This document shows positions 8,999 to 17,595 of a stretch of 64,000 bases of DNA, piece after piece (within the stretch, counting starts at the first letter, position 1; the number at the start of each line of letters is the position of its first letter). This DNA comes from Aequorivita viscosa (GTDB lineage Bacteria > Bacteroidota > Bacteroidia > Flavobacteriales > Flavobacteriaceae). The DNA is taken from assembly GCF_900106795.1 (NCBI RefSeq), contig NZ_FNNS01000013.1:1-64000 (forward strand), given 5' to 3'. The position numbers and the translations under genes were made by a program. The notes beneath the pieces were generated by a model. The model did not search any database. It was not told where the DNA came from and saw only the letters and a list, made by a program, of their open reading frames with translations.

Positions 8999-9658
8999 AT
9001 GAAAAAAATTACCCACACGGTAATCATGTTTATTTCCATGATTACAAAAACGAAAAAATCATCTTATTATCTTTATTATAAGCACTATGATTCAATTGTA
9101 GACAAGTATCGAAATGGTCAATATTATGGTAATTTACTAAAGAGAATCAAGAATGATAAAAAAATCAATTCGGATGCTGAAATAGCGCTTGTAAAAAACA
9201 AATTACTTAATAAAATTGGCGAGCGAGATGTTATTAAAAAATTTGGTAAACCTGTTTTTAAGTTTAACCACGACAACCTGCCAAACATAAATATTCTGCT
9301 ATACAGAGAAAAACTAGGTAAGCATAAAGTTAAAACGGAATATCACTTTTTTAAAAACAGTTTATTTCTTTACAGCTACACATTTTCAAATCTTTCTTCG
9401 AATGATAAAAGTGAAATGCTAGAGGTTATTCAAAAAAAGTATTTTAACGGCGATTCTATAGATTTTAAAAATGAATATATAGCAGATAAAAACTCAAATT
9501 TAATTTTGGTTAATAATAATGATTTATCCTTTTCGATATATTACTTGTGTGATCTTAAAACCGCTTTTGATAAGATTTCAGAATATATGGATTTTAAGAA
9601 AACTGAAGCCATAAGAAAAGAAGAGTTTATCAAGAAAAAATTATATAAGAAGTTGTAA
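8999..9658 (+). CDS. Orphan hypothetical protein
   Basis: 219 residues, Lys/Asn/Tyr-rich, with more A+T than its neighbours. No family is recognised. The start MKKITHTVIMFISMITKTKK has a short hydrophobic stretch but no convincing signal peptide. The middle contains ERDVIKKFGKPVFKFNHDNLP, which resembles the start of small SmpA/OmlA-like or lipocalin-like folds only vaguely. The C-terminus is strongly basic. It stands alone between ychF and the cbpA-cbpM pair, with long AT-rich flanks, and may be a recent acquisition. Confidence 0.6.
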   Translation: MKKITHTVIMFISMITKTKKSSYYLYYKHYDSIVDKYRNGQYYGNLLKRIKNDKKINSDAEIALVKNKLLNKIGERDVIKKFGKPVFKFNHDNLPNINILLYREKLGKHKVKTEYHFFKNSLFLYSYTFSNLSSNDKSEMLEVIQKKYFNGDSIDFKNEYIADKNSNLILVNNNDLSFSIYYLCDLKTAFDKISEYMDFKKTEAIRKEEFIKKKLYKKL

Positions 9659-9701
9659 TACACCTTCTGGTAAAAGCGATAAAAAATCATTTTACGCTTA
9701 A

Positions 9702-9771
9702 AAACAACCATTTAAGACTATCCTTATTTTTTAAATAACAGAAAGGTGGTTTTAAAAGGTTGTTTGTTTTT
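9702..9771 (+). terminator. Possible terminator with long loop
   Basis: AAACAACC (9702-9709) pairs with GGTTGTTT (9758-9765), followed by GTTTTTA. The loop is about 48 bases, so this is a weak call. Confidence 0.3.
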
Positions 9772-9794
9772 ATTGCTGTTATGAGAATCTGATT

Positions 9795-10085
9795 CTATTC
9801 ATAAAGCCTCAATTTTTTCTGAAGAAAATCCATTTCCTTTTCTAAGGCGTGCATACGGTTAAGCATTTGATTTATTACATCTAAACCTTCATAATTTATT
9901 CCAAGATCGTTATGAAGACGAAAAAGGCGTTCTATATCGGAAATATCACTTTCATCTATAAACATTTCGTTTTCACGTTCTTCAAAAGTTACTAAACCAT
10001 ACTCCTGCAAATTTTTAATAAAATCGTCTTCTATTTGAGTCTGCTTGCAAAAGTGCCGTACTAATATGTATTTTTCTGTTGCCAT
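9795..10085 (-). CDS. cbpM: Chaperone modulator CbpM (MerR-like)
   Basis: 96 residues. An N-terminal MerR-like winged helix (LVRHFCKQTQIEDDFIKNL) is followed by a C-terminal coiled coil (INQMLNRMHALEKEMDFLQKKL). Members of this family bind the J-domain protein CbpA and inhibit its co-chaperone and DNA-binding activity. The ATG overlaps the stop of the upstream cbpA-like gene by one base (TAATG), implying translational coupling and a fixed stoichiometry. Confidence 0.85.
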   Translation of the reverse strand: MATEKYILVRHFCKQTQIEDDFIKNLQEYGLVTFEERENEMFIDESDISDIERLFRLHNDLGINYEGLDVINQMLNRMHALEKEMDFLQKKLRLYE

Positions 10086-10996
10086 TATCTAAGTTTTGAG
10101 AGTTGGTTAAACAGTTCTTTTTCTTTATCTGAAAGATTTGTGGGCAGGGCAATTTTATAGGTGATATACAAATCGCCATGTTGTCCTTCTTTTTTGTATT
10201 TGGGCAATCCCTTACCCTTCAGCTTTACTTTCGTATCGTTTTGTGTTTCAGGCTTAACATTCAATTTTACTTTACCAGTTAGGGTTTCAACTGTTATTTC
10301 ACCGCCGAGTAGGGCAGTGTATAGCGAGATTTCCTGGGTGGCATATAAGTCACTTTTAAGTCTTTTAAACGGCGTGTTATTAACTATTTCAAAAGTGATA
10401 AGTAAATCACCTTTCGGACCACCACCAATGCCTTCGCCTCCGTGGCTTTTAACTCTAATGGTTTGTCCGTCATCAATTCCAGCGGGAATGGTCAGTCTTA
10501 TCTTTTTTTCGCCTAAATCGATGGTCTGCTTTTGATCGCTTAGGGTTTCAGTTAAGTTTAACCGAAGTGTGGCGCTTAAATCCTGACCTTTAAATTGAGC
10601 TGTGCGCCTGCGTTGCCCGCCACCAGAAAATCCGCCACCGCCAAACATAGATTCAAAAAAGTCGGAAAACTGGCTTTCATCAAAACCTTGCCCTCCTCCA
10701 TTGTAGGTCCTACCACCGCCATAGGAGCTTTGACTGCGTTGCTGCTGTCGTGCCTGTTCAAAGGCATCGGCATGTTGCCAGTCCTTTCCGTATTGGTCGT
10801 ATTTTTTACGTTTTTCAGGATCGCTTAATACTTCATTGGCTTCATTAATTTTTTGAAACTTTTCTTGAGCAGCCTTGTCGTTTGGATTTAAATCTGGGTG
10901 AAGTTTACGAGCTAATTTACGATATGCTTTTTTAATATCGTTGGCTGTCGCACTTTTGTCAATTCCCAAAACTTTATAGTAGTCAATAAATTCCAT
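10085..10996 (-). CDS. cbpA: CbpA-type DnaJ-domain co-chaperone
   Basis: 303 residues. The J domain covers about residues 1-70 with the HPD tripeptide in LARKLHPDLNP. A Gly/Phe/Ser/Gln-rich linker follows (about 75-128), then the two-part DnaJ C-terminal substrate domain. The zinc-finger cysteine repeats of true DnaJ are absent, which separates CbpA from DnaJ. It stimulates DnaK. It is co-transcribed with cbpM and has an exact -7 box 31 bases upstream. Confidence 0.9.
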   Translation of the reverse strand: MEFIDYYKVLGIDKSATANDIKKAYRKLARKLHPDLNPNDKAAQEKFQKINEANEVLSDPEKRKKYDQYGKDWQHADAFEQARQQQRSQSSYGGGRTYNGGGQGFDESQFSDFFESMFGGGGFSGGGQRRRTAQFKGQDLSATLRLNLTETLSDQKQTIDLGEKKIRLTIPAGIDDGQTIRVKSHGGEGIGGGPKGDLLITFEIVNNTPFKRLKSDLYATQEISLYTALLGGEITVETLTGKVKLNVKPETQNDTKVKLKGKGLPKYKKEGQHGDLYITYKIALPTNLSDKEKELFNQLSKLR

Positions 10997-11532
10997 TCAG
11001 ATACCATGATTTTATTAGTGAAACACTCAAATTTACAGCTTTTAAAACAGAATAAAAATAGAAATTCAAAGAATTAAAAATGTGTTCTTGAATGAAGAAG
11101 TTCACATCTCTAATCTTATAAAATCTACATCAATCAAGTTGGTTACTTCACAGAAGATTCCTATAACATTAATGTTATTTTATAAGCTAATCGACGACAA
11201 ATTACACCGTGTTATATTCTTTATTCAGATCAGTTGTGTTTCGCAAGCATTTAAAGATAGAATAAAAAAGTGCTTGTGATTTTAGTAATAGTCAGCTAAG
11301 TCCATAAAAGGATTTAGAGTTAGTTATTTCTACCTTCAAACTACTTTTATAAATGAGTTTTTTTTATCCGAAATAAGTCGTATTTTATTCACGAAAAATA
11401 AAATATTTGCATTTTTGTGGACCGCAATAAATTACTAACAATTTGTAGTAGCTTATTGTTAATTACTTTCCCAAGTATAGGTTTCACAAGTGCTCACGTA
11501 TAATTATATTAGCCACCCTACACCAAAAATTT
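10997..11532. other. Spacer between divergent cbpA and parE
   Basis: About 535 AT-rich bases containing the cbpA promoter box. A 65-codon frame at 11082-11279 has no supporting feature. I see no clear TAnnTTTG box for parE; TAGGTTTC near 11475 is a one-mismatch candidate. Confidence 0.5.
11028..11035 (-). promoter_or_regulatory. -7 promoter box TAAATTTG for cbpA-cbpM
   Basis: Exact TAnnTTTG on the minus strand, 31 bases upstream of the cbpA ATG. Confidence 0.5.
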
Positions 11533-13383
11533 ATGACAGAGACCAAATATACCGAAGACAATATCCGTTCACTCGATTGGAAGGAGCATATCCGTATGCG
11601 TCCAGGTATGTATATTGGGAAACTCGGAGATGGATCTTCGCCCGATGACGGTATCTATATCCTTCTAAAAGAGGTTCTTGACAACTGCATTGACGAATTT
11701 GTTATGGGCGCCGGAAAAACCATTGAGGTGCGCATTAAGGAAAAAGAAGTGAGGGTTCGCGATTACGGCCGTGGAATTCCGCTAGGAAAAGTAGTTGATG
11801 TAGTCTCCAAAATGAATACCGGAGGAAAGTATGATAGCCGCGCGTTTAAAAAATCTGTTGGACTAAACGGGGTTGGTACAAAAGCAGTAAATGCATTATC
11901 CTCTTTCTTCAAGGTTGAATCGGTTCGAGATAATCAGATGAAAACAGCTGAGTTTTCATTAGGAGAGCTCACGAACGATTTGGATATTGAAGATTCTTCC
12001 AAACGACGGGGTACCAAGGTAGTATTTATACCAGATGAAGGCATTTTTAAAAACTTCAAGTACCGAACTGAGTATGTGGTAAAAATGCTAAAAAACTACG
12101 TCTATCTAAATCCTGGATTGACGATTGATTTTAATGGCGAAAAGTTTTATTCCGAAAATGGTTTAAAGGATTTATTAGGCGAAACAATTACAGAAGATGA
12201 TATGGCGTATCCAATCATCCATCTTCGTGGCGACGATATTGAACTAGCCATAACACATAGTAAAACGCAATACAGCGAGGAATATCATAGCTTTGTTAAC
12301 GGACAAAATACTACCCAAGGTGGAACGCATTTGGCGGCTTTTAGGGAGGCTTTGGTGAAAACTTTACGAGAGTTTTACAACAAGAATTACGATGCTAGTG
12401 ATATCCGAAAGTCTATAGTTTCGGCAATTAGCATCAAGGTTATGGAGCCGGTTTTTGAAAGCCAAACCAAAACCAAGCTCGGAAGTACCGATATGGGTGG
12501 AAAACTACCAACGGTACGAACGTTTATAAATGATTTCGTTAAAACACAACTCGATAACTTCCTTCATAAAAACCCTGAAACCGCAGAAGCAATTCATAAA
12601 AAAATTGTTCAGGCAGAAAGAGAGCGCAAAGAGCTTAGCGGAATTCGGAAACTTGCTCGAGATCGGGCTAAAAAATCAAGTCTTCACAACAAAAAATTGC
12701 GCGACTGTCGAGTTCATTTGCAAGACATTAAAAATGAACGGAACTTAGAATCGACTTTGTTTATTACAGAGGGAGATTCGGCGAGTGGAAGTATTACCAA
12801 AAGCCGTGATGTAAATACGCAAGCAGTTTTTTCGCTTCGAGGAAAACCACTGAACACCTACGGAATGACGAAGAAAATCGTCTATGAAAATGAAGAATTC
12901 AACTTGTTGCAAGCTGCATTGAACATAGAGGATTCTATGGAAGATTTGCGCTATAACAACATCGTTATCGCTACAGATGCCGATGTGGATGGTATGCACA
13001 TTCGCTTACTTCTTATTACATTCTTCCTTCAATTTTTCCCTGAATTAATAAAAGAAGGTCATTTATATATTTTGCAAACGCCCTTATTTAGAGTGCGAAA
13101 TAAAAAAGAAACGATTTATTGTTATACCGAAGAAGAGCGCGTTAACGCAATTGAGAAACTAAACCCAAAACCTGAAATTACTCGATTTAAGGGTCTTGGT
13201 GAAATTTCGCCAGACGAGTTTGTGCATTTTATAGGAAACGATATTAGGCTAGACCCTGTTATGCTAGACAAAGCAATGAGTATCGAGGAACTTCTTTCGT
13301 TTTATATGGGAAAAAACACCCCAGATAGACAAGAATTTATTATTGATAACTTGAAAGTTGAGCTCGATAAGGTAGAAGGGTAG
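11533..13383 (+). CDS. parE: DNA topoisomerase IV subunit B
   Basis: 616 residues. The GHKL ATPase motifs are present ([15 protein letters not shown], the [13 protein letters not shown] loop), then the transducer domain, and the TOPRIM motifs [11 protein letters not shown] and [12 protein letters not shown]. It lacks the insert found in proteobacterial GyrB. It pairs with the parC gene 575 bases downstream to form the enzyme that decatenates daughter chromosomes. The parE-parC arrangement, rather than gyrB alone, supports ParE over GyrB. Confidence 0.93.
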   Translation: MTETKYTEDNIRSLDWKEHIRMRPGMYIGKLGDGSSPDDGIYILLKEVLDNCIDEFVMGAGKTIEVRIKEKEVRVRDYGRGIPLGKVVDVVSKMNTGGKYDSRAFKKSVGLNGVGTKAVNALSSFFKVESVRDNQMKTAEFSLGELTNDLDIEDSSKRRGTKVVFIPDEGIFKNFKYRTEYVVKMLKNYVYLNPGLTIDFNGEKFYSENGLKDLLGETITEDDMAYPIIHLRGDDIELAITHSKTQYSEEYHSFVNGQNTTQGGTHLAAFREALVKTLREFYNKNYDASDIRKSIVSAISIKVMEPVFESQTKTKLGSTDMGGKLPTVRTFINDFVKTQLDNFLHKNPETAEAIHKKIVQAERERKELSGIRKLARDRAKKSSLHNKKLRDCRVHLQDIKNERNLESTLFITEGDSASGSITKSRDVNTQAVFSLRGKPLNTYGMTKKIVYENEEFNLLQAALNIEDSMEDLRYNNIVIATDADVDGMHIRLLLITFFLQFFPELIKEGHLYILQTPLFRVRNKKETIYCYTEEERVNAIEKLNPKPEITRFKGLGEISPDEFVHFIGNDIRLDPVMLDKAMSIEELLSFYMGKNTPDRQEFIIDNLKVELDKVEG

Positions 13384-13441
13384 TATTGGTTTATTGGATT
13401 ACTAGAAAATTATATCAGCCTAAAAAGAATAGAAGAAATCG

Positions 13442-13879
13442 ATGAAAAACATACTTGTATTAATTTTTAGTTTAGTTCTTTTTTCTTCTTGTACTCGCAC
13501 TATGTATAATTGTGCGCAAACAGATAGTCGTGAAACAGCAATCAATATTTCTATTGTTGATGACGAAGGCAATTCGTTGATAGGAGAAGACAAAAATTAC
13601 AAACCTGCTGATATAAAATTAACAAGAGGGAGCCAAGAGATTGTATTGATATTTAATGAATTCGGCGAAACAACCTTAATTAAGCTATTTTATTCAGAAA
13701 TGGAGTCTGGAAAAGAGTATGAACTAAAGCTAAATGATCAAGAAACAGCTGAATTGAATTTGAAATTGGAAACTGTTGTAAGCGAATGTTTTGATTTTTT
13801 ATCGGTTGAAACTTTTTTGCTAAATGGTCAGGAAATCCAAGAGGATAGTGATTCAAATACGTATATAATTCAAAAATAA
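13442..13879 (+). CDS. Small lipoprotein of unknown function between parE and parC
   Basis: 145 residues. An SPII signal (ILVLIFSLVLFSSC) has its lipobox Cys at residue 17. The mature part is acidic and predicted mostly beta, with TAINISIVDDEGNSLIGED resembling a carboxypeptidase-regulatory or Ig-like strand pattern. I do not recognise the family. It is on the same strand as parE (58 bases after) and parC (79 bases before), so it probably shares their transcript, although an envelope lipoprotein has no obvious link to topoisomerase. Confidence 0.75.
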   Translation: MKNILVLIFSLVLFSSCTRTMYNCAQTDSRETAINISIVDDEGNSLIGEDKNYKPADIKLTRGSQEIVLIFNEFGETTLIKLFYSEMESGKEYELKLNDQETAELNLKLETVVSECFDFLSVETFLLNGQEIQEDSDSNTYIIQK

Positions 13880-13958
13880 CAATACTTTTCAGCTTCGATG
13901 TATATTAAATTTGCTTCCTAGCCCAATAATAATTATAATAAAGAATAGACAATATTAA

Positions 13959-16607
13959 ATGAGTGACGAACTCGACAATAACGAAGACGAATTATTACCT
14001 CAAGATGAATTAAAATCTTCTGAGGAAACCATAACAAAGGTTACAGGAATGTTTCGTGATTGGTTCTTGGATTACGCCAGTTACGTAATTCTAGAACGCG
14101 CCGTTCCTGCTATTGAAGATGGTTTTAAGCCCGTGCAACGCCGCATAATGCAGTCGATGAAAGATTTGGATGATGGCCGTTACAATAAAGTGGCGAACAT
14201 CGTTGGTCATACTATGCAATATCACCCACACGGTGACGCGAGTATTGCGGATGCAATGGTTCAAATTGGGCAAAAAGATCTGTTAATCGATACACAGGGA
14301 AACTGGGGAAATATCCTTACTGGCGATGGGGCTGCAGCTTCACGATATATTGAAGCACGAATTTCTAAATTTGGATTAGATGTGCTTTTTAATCCCAAAA
14401 TAACCACTTGGCAAGCGTCTTATGATGGCCGTAGAAAAGAGCCAATAAACCTGCCAGTAAAATTCCCATTACTTTTAAACCAGGGAGCAGAGGGGATTGC
14501 GGTTGGACTTTCCACAAAAATTCTTCCGCATAACTTTATAGAGCTTATTGATGCCTCCATCAAGCATTTACAAGGAAAAAAATTTCAGATTTATCCCGAT
14601 TTCCCAACGGGAGGAATTATGGATATTGCCAACTATAACGATGGTATGCGAGGTGGAAAAATTAGGAGTCGCGCCAGAATTAACCAAGTTGATAAAAACA
14701 ACCTAATTATTACCGAAATTCCTTTTGGAACAAACACTTCATCCCTTATAGAATCTATACTAAAGGCTAATGACAAGGGGAAAATAAAAATAAAAAAAAT
14801 AGAAGACAATACCGCTGCCGAAGTAGAAATTCACATTCATTTACCTAGCGGAATCTCTCCAGACAAAACTATTGATGCTTTGTACGCTTTTACGGCTTGC
14901 GAAACATCCATTTCGCCTTTAGGTTGTGTTATTGAAGACAATAGACCCTTGTTTATTGGTGTTTCCGAAATGCTAAGAAGAAGTACCGACCGAACCGTCG
15001 AGCTGCTTAAACGAGAATTGGAAATTCAATTAGGCGAATTGGAAGAGCAGTGGCACTTTGCTTCTTTGGAACGAATATTTATTGAAAATAGAATCTATCG
15101 CGATATTGAAGAAGAAGAAACTTGGGAAGGTGTTATTGCCGCAATCGATAGAGGTTTACAGCCGTTTACAAAACATTTAAAACGTCCTGTTACCGAAGAA
15201 GATATAGTGCGATTGACGGAAATTCGAATTAAAAGAATTTCAAAATTCGATATCGATAAGGCGCAGCAAAAGATTGATGCACTGGAAGATAGTATTGCTC
15301 AAATAAAGCATCACTTGGAGCATTTAATTGAATACGCAATAGACTATTTCAAACGATTGAAAAAAGATTATGGCGCTGGTAAAGAACGTAAAACCGAAAT
15401 CCGAACCTTTGAAGATATCGAAGCCACAAAGGTTGTAATTAGAAGCACTAAGTTATACGTAAACCGTGCAGAAGGTTTTGTGGGTACAAGTTTAAAACGC
15501 GACGAATATGTTACTGATTGTAGTGATATAGACGACATCATCGTGTTTACCGAGGATGGTAAAATGATGGTTACCAAGGTTGATTCTAAAACTTTCGTGG
15601 GGAAAGGAATCATTCATGTTGCGATATTTAAGAAAAAGGACAAGCGAACCATTTATAATATGGTTTACAAAGACGGTCCGCGTGGTGCAAGCTATGTAAA
15701 ACGTTTTGCTGTTACTTCAGTTACCCGCGATAGGGAATACGATATGACGAACGGCACTAAAGGCTCGAAAGTCCTTTATTTTACAGCTAATCCTAACGGA
15801 GAAGCAGAGGTTGTTACCGTTTATTTACGTCAAACAGGAAGCGTTAAAAAGCTTAAATTCGATTTAGATTTCGCAGACCAGCTCGTAAAAGGTAGAAAAT
15901 CTAAAGGAAATATTGTTACTAAATATCCAATCCGAAAAATCGAACTCAAGGAGAAGGGGCTATCTACATTAAAGCCTCGAAAAATATGGTTTGACGACTC
16001 CGTGCAACGTTTAAATGTTGACGAGCGCGGGGAGCTTTTAGGTGAATTCAAAAAAGAAGACCGATTGCTAATTGTAAATCAAAAGGGAGTTGTGAAAACT
16101 GTAACGCCTGATTTGGTTTTACGTTTTGACGACGATATGATTATTCTCGAAAAATGGGATCCCAAAAAACCATTAAGTGCTATTTATTGGGAAGGAGAAA
16201 AGGAGCTATTTTATGTAAAACGCTTCTTAATCGAGCATCCTGATAAGGAAGAAACCATAATTACAGATCATCCTGATTCCTATTTAGAGAAAATTTTCAC
16301 CGATTACCGCCCAATGGCCGAAGTTGTTTTTACAAAGAAAAGGGGACAGGAACGCGAGGATAATTTAGAAGTCAATTTAAAAGAATTTATCGCTGTAAAG
16401 GGAATCACCGCAATGGGCAATCAACTTACAAAAGAAAAAGTTCTAGAAATAAATGCGCTACCTTCACTTCCGTATGATCCGCCTAAACCTGTAGATCCAA
16501 AGGAAATAGATGTGGTGATAGACAAAGACGGTTCAAAGACGAAAAACGATTCAAACGATGATGAAGATTTAAAAACGGACGAAGGCGGGCAGGGATTGTT
16601 GTTCTAA
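13959..16607 (+). CDS. parC: DNA topoisomerase IV subunit A
   Basis: 882 residues. The winged-helix breakage-reunion domain contains QRRIMQSMKDL and YHPHGDASIADAM, and the catalytic tyrosine is Tyr130 in ASRYIEARIS. A long coiled-coil region around residues 420-470 (IDKAQQKIDALEDSIAQI) is followed by a degenerate beta-pinwheel C-terminal domain without a clear GyrA box, as expected for ParC. The acidic tail resembles other Bacteroidota ParC proteins. It is convergent with the META-domain gene, with only 8 bases between stops. Confidence 0.93.
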   Translation: MSDELDNNEDELLPQDELKSSEETITKVTGMFRDWFLDYASYVILERAVPAIEDGFKPVQRRIMQSMKDLDDGRYNKVANIVGHTMQYHPHGDASIADAMVQIGQKDLLIDTQGNWGNILTGDGAAASRYIEARISKFGLDVLFNPKITTWQASYDGRRKEPINLPVKFPLLLNQGAEGIAVGLSTKILPHNFIELIDASIKHLQGKKFQIYPDFPTGGIMDIANYNDGMRGGKIRSRARINQVDKNNLIITEIPFGTNTSSLIESILKANDKGKIKIKKIEDNTAAEVEIHIHLPSGISPDKTIDALYAFTACETSISPLGCVIEDNRPLFIGVSEMLRRSTDRTVELLKRELEIQLGELEEQWHFASLERIFIENRIYRDIEEEETWEGVIAAIDRGLQPFTKHLKRPVTEEDIVRLTEIRIKRISKFDIDKAQQKIDALEDSIAQIKHHLEHLIEYAIDYFKRLKKDYGAGKERKTEIRTFEDIEATKVVIRSTKLYVNRAEGFVGTSLKRDEYVTDCSDIDDIIVFTEDGKMMVTKVDSKTFVGKGIIHVAIFKKKDKRTIYNMVYKDGPRGASYVKRFAVTSVTRDREYDMTNGTKGSKVLYFTANPNGEAEVVTVYLRQTGSVKKLKFDLDFADQLVKGRKSKGNIVTKYPIRKIELKEKGLSTLKPRKIWFDDSVQRLNVDERGELLGEFKKEDRLLIVNQKGVVKTVTPDLVLRFDDDMIILEKWDPKKPLSAIYWEGEKELFYVKRFLIEHPDKEETIITDHPDSYLEKIFTDYRPMAEVVFTKKRGQEREDNLEVNLKEFIAVKGITAMGNQLTKEKVLEINALPSLPYDPPKPVDPKEIDVVIDKDGSKTKNDSNDDEDLKTDEGGQGLLF

Positions 16608-16615
16608 ACTTCTAA

Positions 16616-17305
16616 CTATTCTGCTTTTACGAAACTTAAAATTTCACTTTCGTTAGTGTCATAGAAAAACAGATTGTCATTTTCTAATTTGAAAGTCTTG
16701 GTGTTTTCAAGAGCAGTCATATAACTTGATGGTAATTCCATATTGCTGCACATCATTTCAGTTGCCCCTATAGAATTAAAAGTAATTAAATTATCCAGTA
16801 GCTCAAAATTGCCGTAAAAGTTGTTACAGCCGTCATATCCAAAGATTTTCATTTCAACAGTATCAATCGATAATACAAGGTCGTTATCTTCATCCGGAAT
16901 TCGCGGCATTTCAACTAATTTCCCATTAATCGATTTTACAGTCCATATTTTATCCAATACTAGTTTAACGTCTTCGTTCTTTTCAATTACTTCAACTAAA
17001 TAATATTTTATCGAGGACGCATCTGCAGGAACAGTTGCAGGATCTAATTCTTTCTTTTTAACTGAAATTTTATAAATGTGCCCGGGTTCATATTCAAAAC
17101 CTTCTATAGTTCCATAGTAATTGTTCCAATTGCTTGTTAAAGTATCAGATTCTTGTATTTGCAGGCATTTCATTTTCCCAACACCCGTACAATCAACCTT
17201 TTCGCTATTGATGAATAAAATTGTTTTTGGCGTTTTTTCGTTGGATTCGTTCCTACAAGTATTAAGTGCTAAAGCAGAAAAGAAGAAGAATAGTATAAAT
17301 TTCAT
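16616..17305 (-). CDS. META domain-containing lipoprotein (HslJ-like)
   Basis: 229 residues from the ATG at 17305. A hydrophobic leader ends LALNTC, an imperfect lipobox. The last 110 residues (KIWTVKSINGKLVEMP, then GYDGCNNFYGNF and EMMCSNMELP) are the META/HslJ fold, seen in heat-shock or stress-related envelope proteins. An upstream DUF4377-like half (DCTGVGKMKCLQIQ, EGFEYEPGHIYKISVK) commonly precedes META in Bacteroidota. A longer frame to 17326 is rejected because the -7 box at 17333-17340 would put the transcription start at that codon. Confidence 0.82.
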   Translation of the reverse strand: MKFILFFFFSALALNTCRNESNEKTPKTILFINSEKVDCTGVGKMKCLQIQESDTLTSNWNNYYGTIEGFEYEPGHIYKISVKKKELDPATVPADASSIKYYLVEVIEKNEDVKLVLDKIWTVKSINGKLVEMPRIPDEDNDLVLSIDTVEMKIFGYDGCNNFYGNFELLDNLITFNSIGATEMMCSNMELPSSYMTALENTKTFKLENDNLFFYDTNESEILSFVKAE

Positions 17306-17332
17306 CAGATATATTTTAAGTTTCAATTATGA

Positions 17333-17340
17333 CAAATATA
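17333..17340 (-). promoter_or_regulatory. -7 promoter box TATATTTG for the META-domain gene
   Basis: Exact TAnnTTTG on the minus strand, 27 bases before the chosen ATG. Confidence 0.5.
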
Positions 17341-17401
17341 AAAACGTGATACTCAAGAGTTAGATAATTAGGATAATTTTAAACAACAGCGAATTAAAGT
17401 T

Positions 17402-17431
17402 TTGAAAATCAAAAGAGAAATAGTACTTTTG
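17402..17431 (+). promoter_or_regulatory. Complete rpsA promoter, TTG-N19-TACTTTTG
   Basis: TTG at 17402-17404 and TACTTTTG at 17424-17431 are separated by 19 bases, matching both halves of the Bacteroidota consensus (TTG near -33, TAnnTTTG near -7). This is the best promoter in the window and fits the high expression of ribosomal protein S1. The ATG is 164 bases further on, which implies a long leader. Confidence 0.75.
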
Positions 17432-17435
17432 CACC

Positions 17436-17595
17436 CCTCTTAGCGACGAATCAAGAGTAAGAGGAATTGATATAAAAACTAAAAGAACCCTTCTGTGGGA
17501 TAGTCGCATTAATTTCTTGTAACAAAGCAGAATACAAAACGTTGATTTTTAAGGTGTCTCAATCTTGAGGGCTCAGAAATCAATTTTACAAACAA
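17436..17595 (+). promoter_or_regulatory. Long rpsA 5' leader with a hairpin at its start
   Basis: From the predicted transcription start to the ATG there are about 160 untranslated bases. The leader opens with a perfect 7-bp inverted repeat, CCTCTTA (17436-17442) and TAAGAGG (17458-17464), and has a smaller CTCA/TGAG stem near 17564-17575. Autoregulation of S1 through its leader is known in Enterobacteria; whether this leader does the same is inference. Confidence 0.4.

Noticed and set aside
8863-9081. 72-codon open frame overlapping the orphan gene at 8999
   Set aside because: It overlaps the longer frame, has no recognisable features and no better initiation signal.
11082-11279. 65-codon open frame in the cbpA-parE spacer
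   Set aside because: No signal peptide, family resemblance or promoter box; low-complexity hydrophobic and basic composition expected by chance in AT-rich DNA.
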